DNA of 37,760 bases, taken from the IMG/VR virus record IMGVR_UViG_3300032053_000219, positions 1 to 37,760 of that record; one strand, given 5' to 3'. How positions within the stretch are numbered: the first letter of the stretch is position 1; each line of letters begins with the position of its first letter. The translations under genes and the position numbers were made by a program. This stretch comes from a virus. Positions 1 through 7,944 of this stretch are shown piece after piece. The notes under the pieces were generated by a model. The model worked only from the letters and a program-made list of their open reading frames with translations. It searched no databases and was not told where the DNA came from.

Positions 1-170
1 GTCCCGCGTTTCGCACCTGTGGCGAACTCTGCGATCGCGATTGGCTCATTGCTCATGATTGACTCCTGTGGGTTGGCTCGATTCACGGTCTTAGATTCCA
101 TCGCCCGCAGTTCCGGTAGTACGGTCGCGTGTGTGACGCTGCCGGTTGTGCGTCTCGTGAATTCACGCAT
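1..170 (-). CDS. Partial phage protein, probable dATP/dGTP diphosphohydrolase-domain N terminus
   Basis: The reading frame runs off the left edge, so only about 56 N-terminal residues are visible. Two in-frame starts are possible. ATG at 170 has GAGGAG, lying over the upstream gene's stop, 8 nt ahead. ATG at 56 has CAGGAG 6 nt ahead and gives MSNEPIAIAEFATGAKRG. The EFATGAKRG segment resembles the opening of a phage family annotated as dATP/dGTP diphosphohydrolase domain proteins, usually found in early regions. This is family recognition from a very short stretch. The start at 56 resembles the initiation sequence used by two neighbouring genes, so the true protein may begin there. Function is inferred and the rest of the gene is needed. 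Confidence 0.5.
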   Translation of the reverse strand, partial: MREFTRRTTGSVTHATVLPELRAMESKTVNRANPQESIMSNEPIAIAEFATGAKRG

Positions 171-175
171 CGCAT

Positions 176-790
176 CTACTCCTCTTGCTTGCGGTGCATA
201 ACGATGCCTTGCCCGGCCAATCCACCGACCGTGAACTTAAACAGTGATTTGATATCCATGTGTCGGATCGTGACGATGGGCAATCGCTGAATCAGGAACC
301 AATAGTGGCTCGTGATCAGCTCGCCATCGCTGACCACGACGTGTGAGTGCTTGACGCAGTCTTCCTCGGTGTGGCCAGATCCGTCGCATTCAAGGCATTC
401 GCCTTCGTGGCCACATTCACGGCACTCTCGATGACCCAGTCCAAGGCAACATTCGCATTGGAGAGTCACCCGTCCCGTGTTCTTACAGACGTCGCAATCT
501 GGTATCGGAACGACGTCCTGGAACACGCCAAGGAACCCGTCTAAATTCATCAATGGATCGAAGATCGATTCCATTTTCGGAACGCTCTTGTGCCGTCCAT
601 TTGGGGCAGTGTGTTGCCAGTCCGGCTCGTCAGTTCGCACACGCACGGCGATGGCGGAATCGGTTGCGTTACGCCAGCCGTTCTTGACCCACTGTCGATC
701 AATCCCATACCGAACCGACTCACGAGCCGTGAATGGATTTAGCATCTCTTCAATCACCGACACGGCAGTTGTTGGGTTGTCTGTACTCAT
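176..790 (-). CDS. DnaJ-type cysteine-rich zinc-finger protein (204 aa)
   Basis: The function of this early-region protein is unknown. Residues 99 to 146 carry a dense run of CxxC and CxxCxGxG-like motifs (CDVCKNTG, CECCLGLG, CRECG, CLECDGSG), similar to the zinc-binding repeats of DnaJ and of many small phage proteins. The flanking regions have no recognisable domain. The start is ATG at 790, preceded by AGGAG and lying within a 17-nt sequence, AGGAGTCACGCAATGAG, that recurs exactly at the LexA-like gene. The stop is followed at once by the next start. The zinc finger suggests nucleic-acid or protein binding. There is no J domain, so it is not a chaperone of the DnaJ class. Confidence 0.8.
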   Translation of the reverse strand: MSTDNPTTAVSVIEEMLNPFTARESVRYGIDRQWVKNGWRNATDSAIAVRVRTDEPDWQHTAPNGRHKSVPKMESIFDPLMNLDGFLGVFQDVVPIPDCDVCKNTGRVTLQCECCLGLGHRECRECGHEGECLECDGSGHTEEDCVKHSHVVVSDGELITSHYWFLIQRLPIVTIRHMDIKSLFKFTVGGLAGQGIVMHRKQEE

Positions 791-806
791 TGCGTGACTC
801 CTCTAT

Positions 807-983
807 TTACGGCCAAGTGAACTTTACTGTCTCGGGAATGACGATGATGCGAACCGTCTGCGGGTGGCCGTCTGCTCGGGGAATGGACTGCGTCTCGACC
901 AGCGTCATCTCCCGCTTGGCGACGGCGTTGTCGATGACGTCGAGCAGGAACTTTGCGAACGCGTCGGCTTCTGGTTTTTTCAT
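807..983 (-). CDS. Small hypothetical protein (58 aa)
   Basis: The ORF runs from ATG at 983 to TAA at 807 and reads MKKPEADAFAKFLLDVIDNA at its N terminus. It then has a strand-rich C-terminal half ending in VKFTWP. Its codons are GC-rich at the third position, like its neighbours. It fills the space between the two zinc-finger genes, where a longer ORF in another frame is Arg-rich and looks like a shadow. The upstream sequence GAGAAAACCTT gives only a weak ribosome binding site. I do not recognise the family. The amphipathic N-terminal helix is the only visible structural hint. Confidence 0.6.
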   Translation of the reverse strand: MKKPEADAFAKFLLDVIDNAVAKREMTLVETQSIPRADGHPQTVRIIVIPETVKFTWP

Positions 984-1021
984 AAGGTTTTCTCATGACT
1001 AAAAGGTGTTGACAGCACGGG

Positions 1022-1399
1022 TTAATTGATACCTTGGCTTTCGGGGCAGCACGTGCGCACCGGAACTGCCTTTCCGATGTGAACATGACGACCAGCCAGA
1101 ACGTCGGCTGTCGCCTCGCCAGCATTCACCGCCAGTAGCTCACAGCGAGCACAGAGCAGTTTGTCGGCCGGTGGATCGGCGTAGAACTCGGGGTCTCGCC
1201 CCAGGTTGCCACACCAGTAGATAACGCTCGTGTTCGTGTCGTCAGCAAACACCCCGTTGCTATGGACGGACTTCGCTCGATGGATCAGCACTCCGCGAGG
1301 ATTGAATACAAACGGAAGTGACTTTTTCCACTCGACGTGGCGATACTTCAGGCGTTCGTCATTCCTCCATTTGCAGTGCCGCAGCTTTACGAGACTCAT
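1022..1399 (-). CDS. Hypothetical zinc-binding protein (125 aa)
   Basis: ATG at 1399 is preceded by AAGGA 7 nt upstream. The protein has a basic N terminus, a central segment ending in VIYWCGN, then CARCE near residue 83 and a late CC pair. These spaced cysteines with nearby histidines suggest a single zinc site. The segment PRGVLIHRAKSVHSNG resembles small hypothetical phage proteins of unknown role. It lies 21 nt downstream of the LexA-like gene in the same operon. No enzyme motif is visible. Assignment beyond a probable metal-binding early protein would be guesswork. Confidence 0.65.
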   Translation of the reverse strand: MSLVKLRHCKWRNDERLKYRHVEWKKSLPFVFNPRGVLIHRAKSVHSNGVFADDTNTSVIYWCGNLGRDPEFYADPPADKLLCARCELLAVNAGEATADVLAGRHVHIGKAVPVRTCCPESQGIN

Positions 1400-1420
1400 G
1401 TTGGAATCCTTAAGAGGTTT

Positions 1421-1636
1421 CTAAAGCACCTGCAAACGTCGCTGCGGCGATCCGGACCGCTTCACGAATCCCATCCGTTCCAATCGCTTGATGTGATCCA
1501 TCACGGCATTCGGAGACCGCATTCCAAACCGACCTGCGATCTCGCGAACTGTTGGCACGCGGCCTGATTCACTCTTGCGGCGAATGAACAGGTAGACTTC
1601 CTGTTGCCGTTCGGTCAATTCACTAATGTCCCTCAT
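1421..1636 (-). CDS. LexA-type winged-helix DNA-binding domain, stand-alone
   Basis: All 71 residues match the N-terminal DNA-binding domain of LexA. They begin with LTERQQEVYLFIRRK, continue with the recognition region PTVREIAGRFGMRSPNAVM, and end with a wing-like KRLERMGFVKR. Full LexA is about 200 residues and carries a C-terminal Ser-Lys self-cleaving peptidase. That half is absent and no remnant of it lies downstream. Such a protein could bind host SOS-type operators or the phage's own, but could not be inactivated by RecA-stimulated self-cleavage. The start ATG at 1636 sits in AGGAGTCACGCAATGAG and overlaps the end of the upstream gene by 14 nt. Target operators are not identified. Confidence 0.85.
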   Translation of the reverse strand: MRDISELTERQQEVYLFIRRKSESGRVPTVREIAGRFGMRSPNAVMDHIKRLERMGFVKRSGSPQRRLQVL

Positions 1637-1931
1637 TGCGTGACTCCTGAATTTGCGGGATACATAGAATCAGTTCGGCGAGTCGCACTGCGGCCTTCGT
1701 GGAAGCCATTGCAGCGAAAGCCGGGTCGTCTGTTGAATGCAATAACCGCACGGCCTTTGCTGTGATTAAGATTGATTTGTGATCGTCTTTTGGAATAATT
1801 CCAATCCGATCTCCGGCCTTGCATACCAGCCCCACGGGCACCTGGAATCGCTTACCGTTCACCTCGAACATCAGTACGGGCTTGCCGCCGTAGGTCGGCA
1901 CTACTTCGATGATCTCGTAAGTGTCAGGCAT
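1623..1931 (-). CDS. Hypothetical protein (102 aa)
   Basis: The first 55 residues look like a small beta-barrel (YEIIEVVPTYGGKPVLMFEV, then FQVPVGLVCKAGDRIGII). The remainder is helical. I recognise no family. ATG at 1931 directly follows the TAG of the methyltransferase gene, and the AGAGG inside that gene's last codons serves as ribosome binding site, so translation is probably coupled. The last codons overlap the LexA-like gene. Codon use matches the neighbours. Confidence 0.7.
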   Translation of the reverse strand: MPDTYEIIEVVPTYGGKPVLMFEVNGKRFQVPVGLVCKAGDRIGIIPKDDHKSILITAKAVRLLHSTDDPAFAAMASTKAAVRLAELILCIPQIQESRNEGH

Positions 1932-3230
1932 CTAAAACAACCTCTTCTGCGCCATCTTCTCATCAGCGATCTTCAGATTAGATTGAGCCACATCGAAATA
2001 CCCTTCCTTCAATTCGATCCCCACGAATCGACGTCCCTCGATCACGGACCCGTAGCCCTCGCTGCCGATGCCCGCGAACGGCGACAGGATCACGTCGTCG
2101 GGATTCGACCAGATCGACACGGCCCGGCGAATCAGGTCCAACTGCAACGGGCAGATATGCTTTTCGTCCTGGTCCGATCTCGCGATCTTGAAATTCAACA
2201 CGTCCGTCTGGTCGATGTCCCACCACACTGGTTCCGCGTAGCGTCGCCAGATGTCAATCGACAGATCCGTCGCATTCCCCTTGCGAGCGAACGGCGACGG
2301 ATGCAGGTTGTTTTCACGGGGCGATACGTCGCCGATGTACGGCTCAATGAAGCCTTGTCGCAAGAGTTGCCCTTCGGGGAATTCAAACGTGGGGGCCGTT
2401 CGCTCCTCTCCGCAGACCGGCTTGTCGCTCATCAGCGTCCCCAGCGGCGGCTTGCGAAACACGAGCAAGTAGTCAGCCATGCCCTGCCGAAGCTGCGAGC
2501 GGTCGCGTGTCGCCGTTTTGTGCAACAGGCCGTTGTTATTGGTCCGCTCGCGTTCCGTCACGGGACATTTCCAGATCGTCACCCGTGAATGGAACGACCA
2601 GCCGCAATCGTCCTCTGGTGGAAAGTCCTGCAGGTCTAATTTCAATTTGCTGTAGCTGTCCTGCAGTCTCGCCGCCCTGCTTCCATCGCCGGCCTTCATG
2701 GCCTTGTATATTCGCCTTTCGATTCGGCGTAGTGCGGTGTCGATTTCGGCAGCTTCCGTACCGCAGTACGCTTCGACAATTCGACCCGGAAAGTCGATCA
2801 ATCCTGCCGTGTCGTCACGGTTCGCATACTTGGGCAAGTCCTTGCAGTGAACCACCGCCAGTCGCCCAGGCACAGTGACTCGGTTCATTTCCTTGATCAA
2901 AAATTTATAGTGCTCGAAAAATTCATCGAGCGTCTGGCAATTCCCCATGTCCGCTTCGGAATCGGAATAGATGTAGAGATTCGCGAACGGCGGCGAGTGA
3001 ATCGACATATCAATCGACGAATCAGGAATCGTCTGGATCACCTCGCAGCAGTCGCCGCGGTACATCGCCCAGGATGGACCATAAGCCGAGTCGGCCGCGA
3101 TGATGCCAGAGACTGGCTCGGTGATGTCGCCTGCGTCGAGATCGTCAATATCGAGGTCAAGATCGTCCAGATCGAAGTCGATCTTGCCCAGGTCAATGTC
3201 GTCAGGTTCGAATTCCACTGCTTGTTCCAT
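1932..3230 (-). CDS. DNA (N4-cytosine or N6-adenine) methyltransferase, beta-class type
   Basis: This protein should transfer a methyl group from S-adenosylmethionine to an exocyclic amine in DNA. The catalytic motif IV is SPPF at residues 79-82, and the SAM-binding motif I, SPFAGIGSEG, follows near residue 383. The order IV then I is that of the beta-type enzymes of the N6_N4_Mtase family. An SPP[YF] motif is common in N4-cytosine enzymes. A helical insertion (around ALRRIERRIYKAMKAG) interrupts the domain. The N terminus is strikingly acidic (DDIDLGKIDFDLDDLDLDID). I chose ATG at 3230 over 3248 because it has GAGGAG 6 nt upstream and forms TAATG with the upstream stop. No specificity subunit or cognate restriction gene is obvious, although a nuclease and helicases sit beside it. 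Confidence 0.9.
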   Translation of the reverse strand: MEQAVEFEPDDIDLGKIDFDLDDLDLDIDDLDAGDITEPVSGIIAADSAYGPSWAMYRGDCCEVIQTIPDSSIDMSIHSPPFANLYIYSDSEADMGNCQTLDEFFEHYKFLIKEMNRVTVPGRLAVVHCKDLPKYANRDDTAGLIDFPGRIVEAYCGTEAAEIDTALRRIERRIYKAMKAGDGSRAARLQDSYSKLKLDLQDFPPEDDCGWSFHSRVTIWKCPVTERERTNNNGLLHKTATRDRSQLRQGMADYLLVFRKPPLGTLMSDKPVCGEERTAPTFEFPEGQLLRQGFIEPYIGDVSPRENNLHPSPFARKGNATDLSIDIWRRYAEPVWWDIDQTDVLNFKIARSDQDEKHICPLQLDLIRRAVSIWSNPDDVILSPFAGIGSEGYGSVIEGRRFVGIELKEGYFDVAQSNLKIADEKMAQKRLF

Positions 3231-4672
3231 TACTTGCTCCTCAGCCATAAAGGTGCCTGAACCGCCGTCACCGGCACGTATTTTTCCAACACGGGACGTT
3301 GATAAATCTGCTGCTGCGTGAACTCCGCCATCCTCGCCGCCATTGATGATTGCATCTCGCGATGAGCCCGCTCTTTCTCCCGCAGCGTCGTCACCACAGA
3401 GTGTTCGTTTTCCGACATGATCAAGTGACAGTTCACGACGTCCGACACCTGGCCGTACCGCAGGAATCGACGGATCAATTGATACCAGTCCTCATACGAA
3501 AACGATGCGAAGCACGCCGTGTTGTGGCAGTGTTGCCAGTTCAGCCCGTACCCGCCGATCGATGGTTTTGTAAGGATCGATCGCGCGGATCCTTCCGTGA
3601 ATGACCGCAATCGCGATTCCTTCACGGCCGCCGAATGACTCCCTCGCACTTCCACGATTCCGCCCAGCGAGTCCAGGCCGTCCCCCTTTACGCCCAGGCA
3701 CTTCAATAATTGATTGGCCTCGTAGTCGGTGTGGCACCACAGGCCCCACGGCTCGGGACTGTAGACCGCGAGATCGGCCATCTTCTGACAGCGAGGCGTC
3801 AAGCTGGCCCGCTTCTCTTTATGCACGCCCGTCGCGCTGACCTTGTCGCCGCGATTGAACAACTGACCCGACTGCTTTTCGGGCGTCTCGATGATGTGCT
3901 CGTGAATGACCAGTTCGGGCAATTGATAGTCGTCGCTGGCGAACTGCTGGCCCAGGTCCGATGGCTTCGTGATGCACACGGACCACGATGCCATCCACCG
4001 CCAGAACTCTTCCTCGCCGTGTTTCTTCAAGCGATAGTTGCCGCACTTCATCGAGTCGTTAATGAACCATCGGGCGATCATCTCGTTGGACGGCATGATG
4101 CCCAGGAACTCCGCGTGGTTGCCGAGTTCCAAGTAGTCATTCGGGGCAGGTGTCGCCGTGCAGCACAGTCGGAATGGAGTCTGCCGGAACGTCGTGATCA
4201 ACTGCTGCTTGATCTTGCCCGTGAAGTTTTTCAAGATCGACGATTCGTCTAGCACGACCCCGCCGAAGATCGAACAGTCAAACAGATGCAGCTTCTCGTA
4301 ATTCGTGATGCAGATCGCGGCGTCGTCCGCGATGTCAGACATCGACTCGACCACTTCAACCGGGCAGTTGATCTCAAATCGTTCCGCTTCCCGCTTCGTC
4401 TGCCACGCGACGGCGATCGGGCACAGGATCAGGACCGGCTTGCCCGTGAAGCGGTGGACGGCTTCCGCCCAGGCGAGCTGCATCAGCGTCTTGCCGAGTC
4501 CGCAGTCCGCGAAGATCGCCGCCCGACCCAACAGCAAGGCCCATTGATCAATAGCGGCCTGCCAGTCCCATAGGCTGGCGTTCAGATCGAGGACGTCGAT
4601 CTTGAACCCGACCGGCTGGACCTGCCGACGCTTCGACGCAAGGAAGCTGTGATAGGTTTCCATCGTGCTCAT
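3230..4672 (-). CDS. SNF2-like SF2 helicase/translocase
   Basis: This is an ATP-dependent DNA translocase with Walker A DCGLGKT (residues 56-62), Walker B LDES (141-144), motif III CTATPAPND and a C-terminal motif VI-like QLIRRFLRYGQ. At 480 residues it is a minimal two-domain SNF2 core of the type frequent in phage early regions. The start ATG at 4672 has GGAAGG upstream and overlaps the nuclease stop as ATGA. Its own stop overlaps the methyltransferase start as TAATG. Tight coupling with a nuclease and a methyltransferase suggests a shared role in recombination, replication fork processing or DNA modification. Walker B is DES rather than DEAH, which is normal for such phage proteins. Confidence 0.9.
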   Translation of the reverse strand: MSTMETYHSFLASKRRQVQPVGFKIDVLDLNASLWDWQAAIDQWALLLGRAAIFADCGLGKTLMQLAWAEAVHRFTGKPVLILCPIAVAWQTKREAERFEINCPVEVVESMSDIADDAAICITNYEKLHLFDCSIFGGVVLDESSILKNFTGKIKQQLITTFRQTPFRLCCTATPAPNDYLELGNHAEFLGIMPSNEMIARWFINDSMKCGNYRLKKHGEEEFWRWMASWSVCITKPSDLGQQFASDDYQLPELVIHEHIIETPEKQSGQLFNRGDKVSATGVHKEKRASLTPRCQKMADLAVYSPEPWGLWCHTDYEANQLLKCLGVKGDGLDSLGGIVEVRGSHSAAVKESRLRSFTEGSARSILTKPSIGGYGLNWQHCHNTACFASFSYEDWYQLIRRFLRYGQVSDVVNCHLIMSENEHSVVTTLREKERAHREMQSSMAARMAEFTQQQIYQRPVLEKYVPVTAVQAPLWLRSK

Positions 4673-5241
4673 CTCGCACCTTCCTTAATTTCCTGCAGCT
4701 CGTGCTGATGAATCCGCCAGAACATTTCCAAAAACTTATAGGTCCACACCTCTGCCTCCCGACGCGGGCAATTAACCCAATGCACTTTCGGATATCGAAT
4801 CATCCACGCTATTTTTGTTCCGTACATTGCCGCGTAGGTCGTCTGTGTAAACGATTCTGGAAACTTCAAATCTTCGTCAGTGGACTCAATAACAATTGCG
4901 GCCACCCGCATTTCGTTTAGTCGCTCAACTTCCCTCTTGAATCGATCATGATCCGATCCAATTGAAGCGTAAGCATCCTTGAGTGATTTACGCTCAATGC
5001 TGACCAGATCTTCCAGTCCTTCGATTGAATAGTCCCCTGATTTAAGCCCCTTATGCACCAGCGGGACGATAATGTCGACTGGCTTATCTTTCTTGGTTTT
5101 CCCAGGCCTCGTTAACCCAGTGAAGTGCCAGGGGGCTTGTTCGCGTGTATCGACAACAATCTTGAATTCCGAAACGACAGGAGCGTCAGTTGGGAATTCG
5201 AGGTCAATGTCCGAGAAGTCGAGTTCGTCTTGATCGTTCAT
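4669..5241 (-). CDS. ERCC4-type (XPF/Mus81-like) nuclease
   Basis: The nuclease core is VDTREQ (residues 30-35), GDYS (69-72) and ERKS (83-86), the GDx(n)ERKxxxD signature of the ERCC4 endonuclease fold, which cuts branched or flapped DNA using metal ions. The protein stands alone, without a helicase domain or tandem HhH domain, at 190 residues. The first 16 residues are acidic (DELDFSDIDLEF), matching a tag in three other replication proteins. ATG at 5241 is preferred because it forms TAATG with the upstream stop; an ATG at 5256 is also in frame. It probably processes recombination intermediates with the adjacent helicases. Confidence 0.88.
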   Translation of the reverse strand: MNDQDELDFSDIDLEFPTDAPVVSEFKIVVDTREQAPWHFTGLTRPGKTKKDKPVDIIVPLVHKGLKSGDYSIEGLEDLVSIERKSLKDAYASIGSDHDRFKREVERLNEMRVAAIVIESTDEDLKFPESFTQTTYAAMYGTKIAWMIRYPKVHWVNCPRREAEVWTYKFLEMFWRIHQHELQEIKEGAR

Positions 5242-5453
5242 TAGTCGTGAATCCATTTGGCGATCGCGTCTCGCATGTTGCCCAGGGCGTCGTTCTGCCG
5301 GTCCGTCACGTGCTCGCGTTTTTCAATCGTTTCGGCAATCGATCCGACCCGCTCGGACACGGAATCGGAAAAGTCGCTATTAACTTCATCACACATCTCT
5401 TGAATGGTTTCGACCTCATCTAACGCGTCTTCCCAGCCGCAGTCGTCGCACAT
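5241..5453 (-). CDS. Small acidic CxxC protein (70 aa)
   Basis: The protein begins MCDDCGWEDALDEVETIQEM and continues as a charged helical segment ending NMRDAIAKWIHD. The N-terminal CxxC could bind zinc with a partner. The rest is probably a coiled coil. It is translationally coupled on both sides: its ATG overlaps the RecD-like stop as TGATG, with GGGAG ahead, and its stop forms TAATG with the nuclease gene. I do not recognise the family. Its place between two recombination enzymes suggests an accessory role, which is inference. Confidence 0.75.
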   Translation of the reverse strand: MCDDCGWEDALDEVETIQEMCDEVNSDFSDSVSERVGSIAETIEKREHVTDRQNDALGNMRDAIAKWIHD

Positions 5454-7867
5454 CACACCACTCCCATTAACAATTCCTCGAACACGTCATCAGTCCACGC
5501 GGACTGATATCGCCGGTTGACTTCATCCACCTTTTCACGGATCAACTCCGCTAGAAAAGTTTTCCTCTTGAGCCCGTCACGCTGGCACATCGCTTGAGCC
5601 GTCGCCTCAGTGCCGATCAGCAATCCCATGACCTTCGCCCGCGAGATCGCCGTGTACAGCCAGTTCCGACTGCACACCATTTCCGCGGCCTTCGAGTCAT
5701 CCAGCATGACGATGACCACGGGCCACTCGCTGCCTTGCGATTTATGAACAGAGATCGCGTAACCCAGATCCCAATTGCAGCCCGTGCCGGTCGACTCTTC
5801 GTCCGCGTCGCCGTTCGGATCACGGGCCTCATCGTCATCGTCTGCCGACTTGCTGGATCGCAGCACGATCACTTCCCGGTCGGGATTTTGCAGCCGCACG
5901 ATGAACCGCGAGACGTCACACGAGAGCACTTCCCCTTGCTCCCCGTTGGCGACGTAGACCTCGCCCTTGTGATTCACGGCCACGCCCGGCCGGGGCAACG
6001 CCAGCGATTTATAGCCGCCATTTTTCAAGCAGATGACCTTATCACCGACTCGGAACGGATTGCCCGAAACGCTCTTACCGTGAGGGTTCAGTTGATCCTG
6101 GAGCTTCCGATTCAACGCCTTGCGATTCAGCGGCGACGTCTTTTTATTCACCGCACAGACGACCTGCACATCCCACACCGGATCGTATTTGTCACCCTTC
6201 GTAAATCGATCGATCGTTGACTGCAACGTCTCGATTTGATCCTCGGGCGTCTTGCGGGGAATCAGGTCCAGGTTCTCCCCCGCTTCAAGGTCCAGCTTCG
6301 GGCTGGCCGTGAAGCGTCGATAGTCCCGCATCTCGCCGCACGTCTGGACAATGCGTCCGCTGTTGCGCCGGATCTCCGTGAGGTTCCCCATTGGCACGCC
6401 AGCCGCGATCATGTCCCGCAGCGGAGCACCATGATCAACGGGCGACAGTTGATTGATGTCGCCGACGAAGATCACATGACAGCCACGTCCACGAGCGGCC
6501 AACAAGCTGCCCAGGATGGGCACATCTTTCATGGACGACTCATCCGCGAAGATGAACTTATGCGGCAGCGGCTTGGTTTCGTTATGCTCGAATGACCAGC
6601 CATCTTCCGCCGATTGAATTTTCAGCAGCGAATGCGTCGTCGTCGCCCGCAGGGGAATGCCCGCCTTTTCCAGAGCCTCGCTCATCCTCACGGCCGCCTT
6701 GCCCGTGGGAGCACACGCGGCGATCATGTCGGCCCCGCACGCCGCCATGACATGCTTGATCAATTCGGCCGTCGAATGCGTCTTGCCAGTCCCCGGCGAT
6801 CCACCCAGCACGCAGATCAGGTCACGCAAGGCAAACGACAGTTGCTCACGTTGATGATCCGAGACGTTCAGCGTGCCGACATTCGGCCACGCCAGCAGCT
6901 CGGGCTCCTGCCACACCTCTTCCGCCGCTTCCGCAATCAGTCGGGCCACCCGCTCCTCTTGGTCCGCTTTCTTCGATTCGGCAATCCACTTTTGCCCCAT
7001 CTCGCCGACGCGGACTCTCAACAAATCCGCACGAATCGCCAATTCAATCGCTCGATCAACGCGGGCGTTGGTCCCCGAAACATTGTCGCGAATCGCCCGC
7101 ACGGCCTGGCCGTAGGGAAACCAAGTATCCCCTTCGCTGACCTTCGCGATTGCATGCCACGCACACAGGGCCTGCCGTTTCAGTCGCGACGGATCGTGGC
7201 CCAGCTCGATATACAGCTTGTCGGTCTTGAGGAACCCGCAGCCGCGATATTTCATGAGCATGTACGGATTGCGTCGGACCAGTTCGGCTGATTCCGATCC
7301 GTGATCTTTCAAAATCTGATCGACCAGCTTTCGCGGGAACTGCTTGCCGTGAAGCAGTGTGATCAGTTCCAGTTTCGACTTGCGAATGTACTCGGACTTC
7401 GCCAGCAGGACAGACGCCGCGTTGGCGTCCTCCAGGCTGATTCCCTTGATCGTTAACGCAACGTGCTCCGGCTTTGCGATCAACAGATCAATGCACGATT
7501 CGCCCAAGGTGTCGAACATCTTCCCGGCCTTGACCGGGCCGAATCCCTTGCATTGCCGCAAGTAATTAACCACAGCGTCGCGTGTCGCAGGCCGGTCAAC
7601 GACAAATGACTCATAGTGAAATTGTTCACCATAGACCGGATGATTGAACCAGCGGCCGAAGAATCGATATTCCAAGTTATAGACCAGAGCCCCAGTAGCC
7701 GACTCGCCCTTGATCCTGATCCGGTCCGTGGATCGCTCCATTCCCGCAGCATCCCGTTCAATCAAAGTCGCCTCAGCGATCACCACGCGAGATTCCAAGT
7801 CGTCAGACTCGAACACGCGTTGTTCACGCTGGAAGCGGGCTTTGATTTCACGGGCCGAACGGGACAT
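5453..7867 (-). CDS. RecD2-like SF1B DNA helicase
   Basis: At 804 residues this has the RecD2 layout: an N-terminal OB-like region, HhH-type region (CKGFGPVKAGKMF, about 107-119), then the motor. Walker A is GGSPGTGKTHST (356-367), Walker B FADESS, motif III GDINQLSPVDHG. A late SH3-like and motif V/VI region contains YAISVHKSQGSEWPVVIVML and WLYTAISRAK. The enzyme should unwind DNA 5'-3'. Next to ERCC4, RecT-like and SNF2 proteins it forms a recombination-based replication module. ATG at 7867 has only a weak upstream AGG. No RecB or RecC homologue is present. Confidence 0.93.
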   Translation of the reverse strand: MSRSAREIKARFQREQRVFESDDLESRVVIAEATLIERDAAGMERSTDRIRIKGESATGALVYNLEYRFFGRWFNHPVYGEQFHYESFVVDRPATRDAVVNYLRQCKGFGPVKAGKMFDTLGESCIDLLIAKPEHVALTIKGISLEDANAASVLLAKSEYIRKSKLELITLLHGKQFPRKLVDQILKDHGSESAELVRRNPYMLMKYRGCGFLKTDKLYIELGHDPSRLKRQALCAWHAIAKVSEGDTWFPYGQAVRAIRDNVSGTNARVDRAIELAIRADLLRVRVGEMGQKWIAESKKADQEERVARLIAEAAEEVWQEPELLAWPNVGTLNVSDHQREQLSFALRDLICVLGGSPGTGKTHSTAELIKHVMAACGADMIAACAPTGKAAVRMSEALEKAGIPLRATTTHSLLKIQSAEDGWSFEHNETKPLPHKFIFADESSMKDVPILGSLLAARGRGCHVIFVGDINQLSPVDHGAPLRDMIAAGVPMGNLTEIRRNSGRIVQTCGEMRDYRRFTASPKLDLEAGENLDLIPRKTPEDQIETLQSTIDRFTKGDKYDPVWDVQVVCAVNKKTSPLNRKALNRKLQDQLNPHGKSVSGNPFRVGDKVICLKNGGYKSLALPRPGVAVNHKGEVYVANGEQGEVLSCDVSRFIVRLQNPDREVIVLRSSKSADDDDEARDPNGDADEESTGTGCNWDLGYAISVHKSQGSEWPVVIVMLDDSKAAEMVCSRNWLYTAISRAKVMGLLIGTEATAQAMCQRDGLKRKTFLAELIREKVDEVNRRYQSAWTDDVFEELLMGVV

Positions 7868-7944
7868 GATTTAATTTGCCTGACTCGCGACACTCCCGAA
7901 GCGGGCCACACAATGCAGCCCGCACAACCCCCATTCCCGCATTC

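Noticed and set aside
787-1125. 112-codon minus ORF
   Set aside because: Its Arg-rich composition and overlap with the better 58-residue frame mark it as a shadow.
1779-2588. 269-codon plus ORF opposite the methyltransferase
   Set aside because: It lies antisense to a gene with clear motifs, has no ribosome binding site, and its composition reflects the reverse complement.
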